NCBI GenBank assembly: GCA_963920705.1
Contig: OY987225.1
Location: 30,503,538-30,567,537 of the forward strand
Direction of reading: 5' to 3'
DNA length: 64,000 nucleotides
Source of the DNA: Odiellus spinosus
Lineage: Eukaryota; Arthropoda; Arachnida; Opiliones; Phalangiidae
Shown: positions 1 through 11,100 of the stretch, in pieces
Position numbering within the stretch: position 1 is the first letter of the stretch
Layout: every line of letters begins with the position of its first letter
The notes under the pieces: model-generated
What the model was told of the DNA's origin: nothing
The model's input: the letters and a program-made list of their open reading frames with translations, nothing else
Databases searched by the model: none
Program-made: the position numbers and the translations under genes

Positions 1-1009
1 ACTTACTCAGCTTTAATCAAGTTGGCTGTTGAAAAAGGCAGCTTTGATGGTAGAAAACAATATAATATTTAAATCTTTTTAGGACTTTAGTAACGGTTAT
101 TAACTTTTAAGGAGGAGATCAAGGTCTTCTAAACTTGTTCTTCAGCGATTGGGCGACGAAAGACATTGCCAAGCACTTATCATTCGTTTATAATATGAAT
201 GCTAGTGTTAATTATCAATACGCACCAGCTTACAAACAGTAAAATAAACAATTGCACTTAGTTGCGGGTATTTAAGTATTAATATTTGTGGCTTTTTAAA
301 TTGTAGGTTTGGAAAAAATAGCAAAATAGTTCACTTTATTGGCCCTGTTAAGCCATGGGCTCAGGAGTATAGCTTAAGTACGGGACAAGTAATCCCTCGT
401 GCCGGTTCAGAGCATTCCCAAGAACACTTACAACAATGGTGGAATCTTTTCATGGAAAAAGTTCAACCTTTCTTACAAAAGGATTGCGTGAGTCTTAAGT
501 CTAACAAATTTATTATTGTTCAAAGTTCAAGGTTTAAAAAGCTAAAAAAAAAAAAAATCTAACATTTGTGGTTGTCTTTTTGTGATTCAATTAACAATTT
601 TTGTGTCTGCATTTGTTTTTGCGCAATTTTATTAAATCAAGGACATTCCACATCCACAAGTTCATAAAGTTATACAACATCAGGTCAGTCATTGCTGATG
701 TTAATAGTTTGCGCACGTAGTCTTGGTTATGGGTTTTTCTTTTATTGTAGTTGCTATTTGGGAAAAAGCAATTTCGTGGTTTTCTAATGATGATTCGTTA
801 TGTAGGCTGATTTAGCCGGACGTTTAGCCGACTTATCTCTTTACACCGGTGCCGGATTTGCCTTGAGTTCTCAGGAACGTCAATTTGCTTGGGAACGAGG
901 ACACGTTGATTACTTAAAAGCCGATGCTTTTGAAAATATTCAAAAGAAACTTGATAAAGCCATTGGTGGAAAGGAGGAGGAAGAAACGAAAGAAGCGCCG
1001 TCTAAATGA
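1..1009 (+). CDS. GYG1: Glycogenin, 3' portion (partial at left edge)
   Basis: Glycogenin is the self-glucosylating glucosyltransferase (GT8 family) that primes glycogen synthesis in the cytosol. Exons read as <1-49, 112-238, 307-487, 642-683 and 806-1009, with phases that join cleanly and a TGA stop at 1007-1009. Family hallmarks: [12 protein letters not shown] near the start, then [12 protein letters not shown], both from the C-terminal part of the catalytic domain. The C-terminal tail ends in [17 protein letters not shown], matching the conserved glycogen-synthase-binding tail of animal glycogenins (WEQGQADYMGADSFDNI type). The N-terminal half, including the substrate-binding DxD motif and the autoglucosylated tyrosine, lies outside the window or cannot be placed. 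Poly(A) signals AATAAA occur at 1398 and 1464. The identification is firm; the 42-nt exon 642-683 is the least certain boundary. Confidence 0.9.
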
Positions 1010-2520
1010 TAGAAAGGAAAAGCTTTAAAACCCCTCAACCTCCAACCAAAACTATAGAGAACTCTGCGTGCCTATGTGTCAGTTACTTTAAAAAAAAAAA
1101 CTCGTGGTCATTAACTATTTTATTCCAAAAAAAAATTATCCCCGAATCTAACGAACGTTTTTGGTTTAAGTTTTTGTTCTTATCCTATTTTCGATCGATA
1201 TAAACGTAGGTTTTATTTTAAATTATCTCTAATTTGAAATGAAACTACCGGTGCTAAAAGAAACGTTTTTTTTTTGTAGCTTAAATTTTCATATTTTTTA
1301 AAAACTACTTGTTATTTATGCTTTACTCCACTCCATCCTCCTTTAGTTTAAAGAATATTGACGCAATTTCATTGCGGGCGATGATTTAAAAATATATAAT
1401 AAAAAAAAAACGCGTACTTGTTAAATTTACCGAGCCAAAATAAGAGACTAATTTAATATAGAAAATAAAAGTTACAATTGTCACGATCATGTTTTACCTT
1501 CGCTGTTATAAAATTACAAAAAAATATATTTACATAGTTTTTTCTTTGCCAAATCGAAATTATATTTGAGCTCTCTAAAAATAGTTTAAAAAATGGTATA
1601 ATTGTCCTATTGTGTGTACCTGAGAAATATTAAACACAATTGATTATGTAGAAACAAAAGGTCATTATTATTAGGCCTAATCAATTTTCAAATACTCTTT
1701 TAACAGAGGTTGTGACTTAAGGAGTTTTTGTTGAATCAACAGGAAAGTTAAACATGTACTTAATTTCACAAAACATTTCAAAAGCATGTATTTACTATAG
1801 TTATTGCATAATTTATTGTAGATTGATACCAAACACCCACGAAAATCAGCATAAGTATTATAACTAATGTTCTGTACAAGTCTACCTCTTGAGACTAGAT
1901 TCAAATGGCTATTGCAAATATGTATCCTTCTTTCGTAGCCACACCTAGGTAGTTTTTATTCTGGCTGGTCAAGGGACTCTATTCTTGGTTAGTAGTTACT
2001 CTGATGTCTCACTGGTGTCTGCTTTCAGAGGTCTCATCTCATTAGGAAAATTAGCAAATTGATATACTTATAGAATATAAGGTTATAAACTTATGAATCC
2101 AGTTAACCCTACTTTTTAGGCAGTTTTAATTGATTTCTAGTTTTAGATTAGTAAATTAAGTCGATTTTAACAATTAAGAATCGAAGGAATATAATAATTT
2201 GTCGGATTTCATTCTACCTTTAACTTGTGTGCTTTAAATATAGCTCCACTTGTAATATAGTCACACTATGTTATTTCCCCATTGTAGATTATATGTATAA
2301 AGGCAGATAGCTGCCATCCCTAGTATCAGCTAGTGTATATTGCGACTATGAATTGCTTAGAGTTGTCATGGTAACCAAGAGGAAACAAAAACTTTGTAGA
2401 AGGAGTCATTACATTATCCTGATCCTTTTATGTATGATCATTTCAAATAATTGTTTATTACTTAGTATTTAGAATTAAATTAATCTTCCAACACTTCTAG
2501 TTTACAGATAAAAAAAAGTT
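1010..2520. other. Glycogenin 3'UTR and IFT74 upstream region
   Basis: AT-rich DNA with no convincing coding exon. The left part is glycogenin 3'UTR with poly(A) signals at 1398 and 1464. The right part is the IFT74 promoter with an X-box at 2362-2375. A 10-bp palindrome TTAGGCCTAA lies at 1671-1680. Confidence 0.6.
2362..2375 (+). promoter_or_regulatory. RFX-type X-box upstream of IFT74
   Basis: The sequence GTTGTC-AT-GGTAAC is a near-perfect imperfect palindrome. It fits the X-box consensus (RYYNYY, 1-3 bp spacer, RRNRAC) bound by RFX factors that drive ciliary genes. It lies about 145 bp upstream of the ATG of IFT74, a core ciliary transport gene, which is the usual distance. Function is inferred from position and known RFX biology. 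Confidence 0.65.
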
Positions 2521-4560
2521 ATGGCTTCAAATAGTAGCAGACCTCAATCGGGTATGAGACCATTTACTTCCCAACGGCAGCAAGCTTTACCAAGTAGAGG
2601 AGGTGTACCCGGTACCGCTACTCGCTTAATATCAACCGCTAGTCAAAGACCAGGATCTAGAGCCAATGTTACTCAAAGCCAGGGAATGATGTTTAACCTG
2701 AATGTAGCTGACAGACCAATGTCTCAGCAAGGTTTGATTACCCCTAAAACTGCCGGTCGAATGTCTCATAGACAAGTTCAAGACAAGTCATATTACATGG
2801 GTCTTTTGAGGTCTAAGATAACTGAATTACGAAATGAGATAACCAGAATGGCCCAAGAGATTGATACTTTTGGGAAAGAGCAAGCTACGTTTGTTACGTA
2901 TGAGAAGCGAGCCGAAACACTCGCCTCAGAGTTGAAAGAATTGCAAGGGGAATTGGCTGATTATAATTTACTCGTCGATAAATTAAATACTGATACTGAT
3001 ATGGATGAAGTTCAAGACGAATATAAGGAGCTGATGGTAAGTATTTACTTGGTGATTTTCTCTTTTTAATTTAACTTTTTTTTTACAATTTATACTTAAA
3101 TGTAGGTTGAGAATCAACAAGAAGCTGAAAGCATTGACCAAATGTTTGAGCAACGTCGCAATATGGAGGCCCAAGTTAAACAACTTGAAGCTGAAATTGA
3201 GAAAGAGAGAAACATGGCTGATAATTTAATTGCTGGAATGAAACCCGAAGCTCGACAAAAATACAATGACCTGAAGCGGCTTAATCAAAACCAACAAATT
3301 GAACTTGCTGAGCTTCAGAAAACCACTGATGAACTGAATGCTCGCAAATCCCGTCTGGAAGAAGAGTTGTCAGTTTCTAGAGTAAAACAAGAAGCTGTAA
3401 ACTTGTTGGAGAAGCTCCGAGAACTGGAGGAAAAGAAAGCTGGGTTGATGGAAGAGGAGAAACGAAAAGGGACACCCGCGCAGGAACGTGAAAGACTTTT
3501 AAATCAAGTAAAAGAGGACAATGCGGAATTAGCCAGTATTGAAAGACAAACTGTGGAAGTCAAAGAACAAATTACGAGAGCTCAAGAGGAACTGAATCAA
3601 ATTGAGCAGGATCTGGAAGATCAACAAGGGGAAAAGACATCCAAGTATCGAGAACTGAGGAAGAGAGAAGAAACTATGGATTCATTTTTAAATTCCTTCG
3701 AAGAAACCAAAGGTTCTGAGGAAAATCGCCGGAAGCAACTGGAAAATAGCATTGTCTTTTACTTGGAGAAAATTGGACGCAATCTGGCCCATTTTCAGAA
3801 TATGCCATCTCCAAATGATTTAGCAATTTTGAAGGATGATTTGGTGTTCAAAGAAGGGGAGATGGAAAAGTCAAGATCTACTGTAGGTTCACTAGGTCAG
3901 GAGCAGAAGAAACTTAATCTGGATTTGCAGAAGGTAATTTTTTTTTTGAGGATGAAGATATAAAATATAGAATTATAAATTTATTTCCTATAGATTGAAC
4001 AACTGGAATCTAAAATTCTTCAAGAGTTGGAGACATTGAAGAAAAAGATTAAAACTATGGAGGAAGAAATGAAAGTTTATGAAGATCTAAACGAACTAAA
4101 GAAATCAGCTGAAGATAAGAAAAATAATCTTTCGGAACAACTTAGTACCCTCAAGGATAGAAGTTCAAAAGCTAAAAGTGTAAGTGTATTAGCAAAAGGG
4201 GATACTTTCTATCCCCTTTTGGTATTAGTTTTATAAATATAATATTATCGTGATGTACTTTATTTATTTTTAAATTTAATGTCAAATCTTTTTGGTAAAT
4301 CTCTTCAGCTTGTTGCTGAACTTGAGCTAGACCATCAAGATCGCAAGAAGAAACTGAATGAAAATGAAACCTATGTGCAGTTGACGAGTCTTGAAAAAAA
4401 ATGGGCCGCTTTGGAGCAAGCAAATTTTGCTGCCAAGGAAATAATTGCAGCCAGCGCTGCTGAAACTGACTATGGTCCAATTAGAAATATTGTTAAGTCC
4501 CAAGTTGCGGATTACAATAAATTATTACAAGAAACTCTCTCTAAAGGCTCAGGAATGTAG
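2521..4560 (+). CDS. IFT74: Intraflagellar transport protein 74
   Basis: IFT74 is a core IFT-B subunit that pairs with IFT81; together they bind tubulin and carry it into cilia. Exons are 2521-3036, 3106-3933, 3994-4179 and 4309-4560, all joined in phase 0, giving 593 residues (human IFT74 is about 600). The first ~85 residues are a Ser/Arg/Gln-rich basic disordered tail (SRPQSGMRPFTSQRQQ and similar), as in the family, where this basic region takes part in tubulin binding. From about residue 95 to the end the protein is almost continuous Glu/Lys/Leu-rich coiled coil. The ATG at 2521 is the first in frame. The next gene begins under 200 bp after the stop. Poly(A) signal AATAAA at 4661. An X-box upstream agrees with ciliary expression. 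Confidence 0.95.
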
Positions 4561-4660
4561 AGAATAGAGATATTATTTTAAAATATGTTAAATACGAACC
4601 AAGATAACCATTATTTATTTAAAAATATAAATTTGTTACTATTTTTAAAGCACAATCGTT

Positions 4661-4666
4661 AATAAA
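4661..4666 (+). terminator. Poly(A) signal of IFT74
   Basis: AATAAA about 100 bp after the IFT74 stop and about 95 bp before the PDCD2 start, so the two genes are packed almost end to end. Confidence 0.6.
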
Positions 4667-4720
4667 AGATTAGGAGCACATGCGTTGCTCTTGTTTGAAA
4701 AGGCGCGCCAATTTTAGGTG

Positions 4721-4730
4721 GTCACGTGAC
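4721..4730. promoter_or_regulatory. Palindromic E-box GTCACGTGAC at the PDCD2 start
   Basis: A perfect 10-bp palindrome with a CACGTG core (bound by USF/Max/MITF-class bHLH factors in animals). It is 8 bp before the first possible ATG (4739) and 29 bp before the second (4760). GGCGCGCC lies just upstream. Its closeness to the ATGs suggests a very short 5'UTR and favours the second ATG. Confidence 0.5.
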
Positions 4731-4738
4731 TGTAGCTA

Positions 4739-6009
4739 ATGAATCTTGGACCTTTAAAAATGGCGTCGGTAGACGAAGACGCGTGTTGTTCTTCTTCTAA
4801 TGGAATAGAATTAGGTTTTGTCGAAAAAATTACCGAATATTGGAAGTTACAGAGCAAATTTTTCCCTAGTAAAGTCGGTGGAAAACCTGCCTGGCTTAAT
4901 TTGAAAGATTTACCAACCCCTTCCGAGATAGAATGTGATTATTGTAAAGAACCCTGCATTTTCTTACTTCAAATATACGCTCCCAAAGATGATCCCAATT
5001 GTTTCCATCGTACCGTCTTCATTTTCGTGTGCAAAAATCCGGACTGTTCGAGAACTAACGAAAGAGGTAATTTCAAGGTGTTTCGAAGCCAACTGGAAAG
5101 GAAGAATGATTTCTACAGCTTCAATCCTCCGAACGAAAATGATCGCAGTGAGGCTCCTAACACTTTTGCTTCACTCTGCGCTCTATGCGGATGTCTGGCT
5201 ACTAAAAATTGTTCAAGATGCAGAAAGATAAGTTACTGCAGTAAAAAACATCAGACTCTTCATTGGAAAAGTACACATAAAGCTACGTGTGTAGAGCAAG
5301 GCCAAAATGATGATGGTAAATTGAAGTTTGATTAAATCCAATTAGAATCTTAAGGATTTAAAGTTTATATGTCATAGGGAACTCCAATACTACGCAAAAT
5401 ATCACAGCCTCTTCCCCACCACTGCCGTTCTTATTTAAAGAATATGAACTGGTTACTGAAGCTGAAGATTTTGTTGATAACGAGGAGGAAAAAAGTGAAG
5501 CCACTAGATTGAGGGAATACCAAGAATTTTTACAATCTCGTAGAGATGAAGCTGATGCTCCTGATATAGATAAATCAACAAATATAAGGGATCTGGAAGA
5601 ACTGGCCAGTGGACAAGTTGATAAAATATTTAGTAAGTTCAGGAAAAGAATCCAAATTGAGCCCGAGCAGGTCTTGAGGTATCATAAACAAGGTGAACCT
5701 TTATGGGTTTCTTCTGAGAATATCCCTTCACCAAATGAAATTCCTGCTTGTCTTTGCGGAGCTTCCAGGCGCTTTGAATTTCAGGTTAATTTTAAAAATA
5801 ATACAAATTTTAATTTAGTTTCAAAGAAGTTAAAGAATCCAAAAAATTTTATACAGATAATGCCCCAACTTCTAAATTATCTGGATCTTGATCAAACGGA
5901 TAAAAGTATAGATTGGGGGACGCTTGCAGTTTATACTTGCAGCGAAAATTGTTGCCAAGGTCAGGCTTACCAACAAGAATATCTTTGGAAGCAAGACTTC
6001 GTCCTTTAA
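4739..6009 (+). CDS. PDCD2: Programmed cell death protein 2 (MYND zinc finger, ribosomal protein S2 chaperone family)
   Basis: PDCD2 (Zfrp8 in flies) is a chaperone for ribosomal protein uS5 in small-subunit assembly. Exons: 4739 or 4760 to 5315, 5378-5784 and 5857-6009. With the ATG at 4760 (MASVDED) the product is 371 residues. Visible parts: N-terminal FPSKVGGKPAWL motif with the first TYPP half and its CDYCKEPC zinc ligands. A complete MYND finger follows (LCALCGC..NCSRCRKISYC, ending HKATC). The conserved C-terminal domain has ILRYHKQGEPLW-type sequence, CLCGASRRFEFQ, IMPQLLNYL and DWGTLAVYTC. The last intron (5785-5856) is 72 bp, a multiple of three, and has no stop codon, so retention would add 24 residues inside the conserved domain. 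Poly(A) signal AATAAA at 6061. Confidence 0.93.
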
Positions 6010-6060
6010 AGTAATTAACAAATATGTGTACTATTGTAATAACGATAGTCCTCATAAAAA

Positions 6061-6066
6061 AATAAA
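6061..6066 (+). terminator. Poly(A) signal of PDCD2
   Basis: AATAAA 52 bp after the PDCD2 stop. Cleavage would fall near 6080, just before the stop codon of the convergent NUDT22. Confidence 0.6.
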
Positions 6067-6094
6067 CAATGATCTATCGGTAATGCCGGTAAAT

Positions 6095-6100
6095 TTTATT
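6095..6100 (-). terminator. Poly(A) signal overlapping the NUDT22 stop codon
   Basis: On the minus strand AATAAA spans 6100-6095 and contains the NUDT22 stop TAA (6098-6096). No other AATAAA was seen for at least 100 bp downstream, so the 3'UTR should be only about 15-30 nt. Confidence 0.5.
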
Positions 6101-7462
6101 TAACAAATTTTAGGTATAAAGAAAGAGCCGCTTTAGCACCTGGGGTTAATTTAGTGTAAAAACATTTCTCAGTTAAGTTAGATAATATATCGGTCTCTGG
6201 AATAAATATAATTTCAGTTGATTCATCAGCTTCCTCTTGATTTCCTGTTTTGTACTTCTCACGAATTAAGTTTGAAGTTAACGAACACCTAGTTAATATT
6301 TGAGAAGAAACTAATATTATAAACTATAGTCAATACATAGTTTTCGATTAAGGGGCCAAAGAGAATTCCACCCCTCTTTCCTTCCAGGGTTGCCAGGAGC
6401 TTGTGAGCTCAATTTACAACAGATCAGTTCCAAAACTTAACTACTAGCCTTTTTCTCTGCTTCACACGTGGTTGGCAACACTGGGGGAATGGCATTTACC
6501 CCCATTAGTGAAAACTATGTGCAAAATCACATTAATAAAATATTTACCGTGTAAAAAATATTATTGATGGTCTACCACTGGTTGTAGGATTTTGAAACAC
6601 ACCAATTATTTTCAGTCTACCCAAATCATTTTCGGATATATTCACTTCACCGTGGACTTCCTTAATTCCGGAATCAAATATTTCATTTACAATGGCTTCA
6701 GACGTCAGCAGTTCCTCACTCGGTTCTTTATCTTTTAGTAATACCTGGAAAAATTATAAAATTTTGTTTTTATTAATTAGGCTTACTTATATTTGTATTA
6801 ATTACTTTATTAATGGATTATTTAGAGCTTTGGGTTTGACAGGATATGTCACTCGATAGGGCTAATTTGACTCCAAACCAAATCGGGGGGGGGGGGGGGG
6901 GGGTTGAAATTCAAAAATTCAACCTTTAACTCTTTCCCTTTGAAAATTTTACCAAGGCTTAGCTTACACTAGGTTCAGGATGTCCACCTGGTACATCAAG
7001 AGCCCCTGGCTCTTCAGCGCACCACATACTTCGACGTATGAAGACCATTTTGTGGTCTTCGGTTTTAATTAATACACCAATTCCTAAAGGATTTGCCATA
7101 TAAGCCATGGAACTTAAAAAGTCCTCGCACCCTTTTTTGGCTATGAGATCTCTCAAGGGTGAACAGTTGGTGCCAATAAAAGCCTTGTAGCTTGTCAATC
7201 CAATATTGAGTAAGACTGAGTTACCATCTCGTACCCAAGAGTGCAATCGAAATTTACTATTGTTGAAAAGTCTCTCATTAGCGGTTAGTTTGGTTTCCCA
7301 AATTTCTTCGGTTTGTTTGTCAAATTCTTCATAATGTTTTTGATTGAAATCATTGGACCATTTCGCGGACACGTTGGATTTATTACAATTTAAAGGGTGA
7401 ATAAAATTTAAGACATCCATGGTATTTCCGAATATTTGAGGTCGTGACCTTCCACAACCCAT
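6096..7462 (-). CDS. NUDT22: NUDT22 UDP-sugar diphosphatase (Nudix family)
   Basis: NUDT22 hydrolyses UDP-glucose and UDP-galactose to the sugar 1-phosphate and UMP. Minus-strand exons are 7462-6968, 6744-6548 and 6288-6096, giving 294 residues (human 303). Characteristic stretches: KFRLHSWV, LLNIGLTSYKAFIGTN and DVPGGHPEPS in exon 1. Exon 2 carries the degenerate Nudix box (EIFDSGIKEVHGEVNI) that typifies this subfamily and differs from the canonical REUxEExGU. Exon 3 continues CSLTS and ends near PGAKAALSLYLKFVK. A 19-nt G run (C on the coding strand) lies in intron 1. The gene is convergent with PDCD2 and divergent from liprin-beta. Confidence 0.93.
6885..6903. repeat. Poly-G homopolymer run of 19
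   Basis: Nineteen consecutive G on the plus strand inside intron 1 of NUDT22, very unusual in this AT-rich sequence. The transcribed strand would give a C run in the pre-mRNA. The exact length may be a sequencing estimate. Confidence 0.9.
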
Positions 7463-8113
7463 GAATTTTTGTTAGCGAAACCCTTAAATGGGCTAACCAA
7501 CTTGTTTTCAAGGAATACCCGGTAGATGGCAAATGAGTGTTTCCTGTGACCTGACCTGTCTGAGAGCACAAAGATGTTGGAATTTTGCGAGATAGTATTT
7601 TTCTAAAACAATTTTATTTAGATTTACATTATATTTTTTTAAAGTTTAGTTTAAGGTAAAGTATTGATTTATATTAATCTTAAACTGTTGTTTCATAGTT
7701 TTGGCATAAATCCGGATTAATTTAAGATTAAAACGTCCTATTCGAAACGCCCGAAGCCCAAATAACGATTAATGCTAAGCCTTTGCTATTTCATTAGTTC
7801 TTTTCTGCACCATTGCGCCCAAAAATGAAACCCCCTGACCCCTAGGCGTATCCCGTGGGAATAGCTTCTTAACTTGGCCTCTTAATGACTCAATGCCAAT
7901 TAAATCCCTCAAGCTTTTAAATATATTATTACTTTCAAGTAATTTGTGAATAATTCTGGGGATTCTTCACTCTGGAAAATGGGTGTTGGCAACTTGGCAT
8001 GCGGGGGAAAAGGTACATACATATTAATTATACACCTACTGTTAAGCCCTTTAGGGTCAAAAAATTGGTTTTAAAACTGGTTTTAACGGAAGTTATACTG
8101 TTTTCTAGGACAA
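7463..8113. promoter_or_regulatory. Divergent promoter region NUDT22 / liprin-beta
   Basis: 650 bp between the two start codons. A good acceptor (TTTTCTAG at about 8101-8108) just before the liprin-beta ATG points to a 5'UTR intron; a possible donor AAAAG/GTACAT lies at 8013. No TATA box was recognised. Confidence 0.4.
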
Positions 8114-11100
8114 ATGGAAGCTAGTGACGTTTTGGCAGCCGCTTTACAGCAAATGGATGGTCTGTTAGCCGGAACCGGGTGTAAAATAACTCTGCCAAAT
8201 GGTGTGAATGATAACCATTCGCCACAACAACAAAGTGAATTATGTGCGGGAGAACTTTTATCACAACTGAGAAGATCTATTCAGAATCAAACGAATGACG
8301 CTAACGATAACGTGTCTCGAATGGATGAAATAGATTCAGAAACGGGATTGTTTGTCAAGAGATGGTTAGAATCGTGTCTTCCAGAAATTCATTCGTCATC
8401 AAACAACGAACCGGTAAGTTGAGTTTCTTTTTGTTTTGGTTAAGGTTCATTTTATATTTTGAGTGTTACATTGTGTGGAGACTTTAGTTAGTCAAAGGAG
8501 TAAAAATATGATTACATACATATCAGTTTAAATTCAAAAATTTAATAGAGCGAAGTTTATTCTGATAACTATAAAATATAATTTATAAGCTCTGTACAAT
8601 TCCAAGGCATCAAGAGACTATAATCTAAAATCCAATGGATTTATGATTCCTGTATAATCTCTATCGATAAATAATTCCAATAGCCCTATGACCATTGTAA
8701 AGTTCCAAACAAAATATGACTTCTGCAAATTTTAAATCTATTGACCCCTGATAAATTTTAACGGACAAGTTATCTAACATTCTCTAGTTAGATTTAGTAG
8801 AAGGGAGGGTGAAGAGGAAATTGTTTTTTTTTACTGATTCTGCTTCTAAAAATAAGACATGTCTCCGTACTATTAAAACATTGTACATAAAAAATTGGAA
8901 ACCTGATTTTGACATGCAATTAATCAGAGAACCTCTGACTAATCAAAAGACGCCCTGCTTAATAAAATCCCCTGCTTCACACTCTTTGAATCGTGCTATT
9001 GATTTATATATTCATGCGCACAATCGCGCGTACAACCGCTAGTGTCACAGATATTTTATGAACCCAAAATTCTTTTGATTATTTGGACTTTATCTTTATA
9101 ATTGAATGACAAAATCTGAATCTTTTCAGTAAAATCCATTTTTATTTTCACCCTCCTTTTAAACTAAGGGAGTATAAATCAATTTAAAACGAGTGTTTAC
9201 TCGAGACGCCATGGCTCCTAGCGCTTGTTCGGTCATGATAGTGGCATTTAGGTTTATCCACCCCAAACTTGTGTCCTTAATATATATATACACCCTTTTA
9301 ACAGTTAACAAATTCCATTATAATAAGTACAAACCAACAATCAGAGTGCAAAAATTAATGAAATGAAACCAGATCAAGCAAACAAAAACTAGTAATAAAA
9401 TCATACCGTTGCAATATGGAATGTCGTACATTTCACTATAGCGTGTCCACTTTCGACGAAGGCTACGACCAAACACTTTTGCTTTGATCCGATTTATAAC
9501 CATGTCCTTTCTCATTGAGTCTTTTCGCCCAAATTGGCTGCGAAATTCGCGTGGGGGCTGGATTTTCTTGAAATATCGCGTAGGAAGAGTCTTATTCACC
9601 ATTGTACATGTAGACTGTACCCTCTTATGTCGGAATCTTTTTACTTCAAACGTTTCATTTTCAAGAAACCGACGTTTTCAAGGCATTAATTATATAATTA
9701 TTATCCCAGAAAATTTAATTACTTCTACACTTGTAAAACCCTGAAGTATATATGTTTGCTTTTGGCGATATTGTATAAAATATCAACCCTCTAAAAACAC
9801 TAAACGTTTTTAAGAGAGCAAGAGAGAGAGAGAAAAACCTCTCATGGTATCAAAAACCTTTCCTTATATGAGGATAATATTAAAGTCCCACCTCTTTCGG
9901 CGACAATCCGACTGACTCTGATTTCTTGTATAAAATTGCGTGGCGTTTGTACTTGTTATAATAAATTTAAAATACTCGATTAACTATTAAGTTCCGTGGG
10001 TCGGTAGGTTTGCCTTTTAAGATTGTAGGAACATATGGGGAAAGAATTTAATTCTGGGTTAGAATGGTCAAGTTTCTAACAAAACTACGCAATTATTTTA
10101 TCAGTATTCGTACATAAACTGCAGGAAAAATACATGTAGTCAATAATGTCAATAGAATTGTTCCAAAAAATTACAATTGATGAAAATTAATCCCAAAAAT
10201 GTCAGTGATATTGAAAATTAGTTTAAAAATTGCCAGGGAAATAGAAAATTAGTTTAATAATGGCAGGGAAATTAAAAATTAGTTTAAATGTCAGGGAAAT
10301 ATAAAATTAGTTTTTAGTAAATGTCTGGAAATTAAAAATTAGTTTAAAAAATGTAAGGTAAATTATAAATTAGTTTAAAAAATGTAAGGTAAATTATAAA
10401 TTAGTTTAAAAATGTCAGGGAATTTAAAAATTTGTTTAAAAAATCAGGGAAATATAAAATTTGTTTTAAAAATGTCAGGGAAATATGAAATTAGTTTAAA
10501 AAATGTCAGGGAATTTTTAAATTAGTTTAAAAAGTGTCAGGGAAATATAAAATTAGTTTAAAATATGTCAGGGAAATTAAAAATTTGTTTTAAAAAGTCA
10601 GGAAAATATAAAATTAGTTTAAAAATGTCAGGAAATTTAAAATTAGTCCCAAAATCATCCGGATTCGAAAAGTAACGAACTGGAAGATGTCCTAAATGAT
10701 AACCTACCACTTGGAAAAGTCCTTTTAGAATTAAATATTAATTATATATTCACTAAATCTTAAGCGTTTTATCGTACCTTTAAAATTCAAATCTCGCAAA
10801 TAAATTATCCATTAAATTTCTCCCTCTCTTGATCCTGAACTCGCCAAACTATGGTCTATGAATTTAAATAGAGAACTAGTTCTTTTATGTCCCCTTATGG
10901 ACCCCCTTGATCAAATTTCATTGTCTTCTTGGTTGTGAAGAGCTTAAAGAAAAAACTCCCCCGCTAAGCCTAAATGTCAAAAGTTTGACGAGCTTTTTTT
11001 TTTTTTTTTCTTTTTCCTATTTTGCCTCTCACCGCCTGGAATATTTGTTAGGCAAAATAATGAAGTTGTATTTAACTGGGCCTCCTTCGCGGGGTTTTAG

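Noticed and set aside
751-799. Possible extra glycogenin exon between 683 and 806
   Set aside because: Bordered by AG and GT, but including it breaks the frame into the well-supported last exon; direct joining of 683 to 806 is in phase.
4172-4480. 102-residue frame antisense to IFT74
   Set aside because: Shadow of the conserved coiled-coil coding sequence on the other strand.
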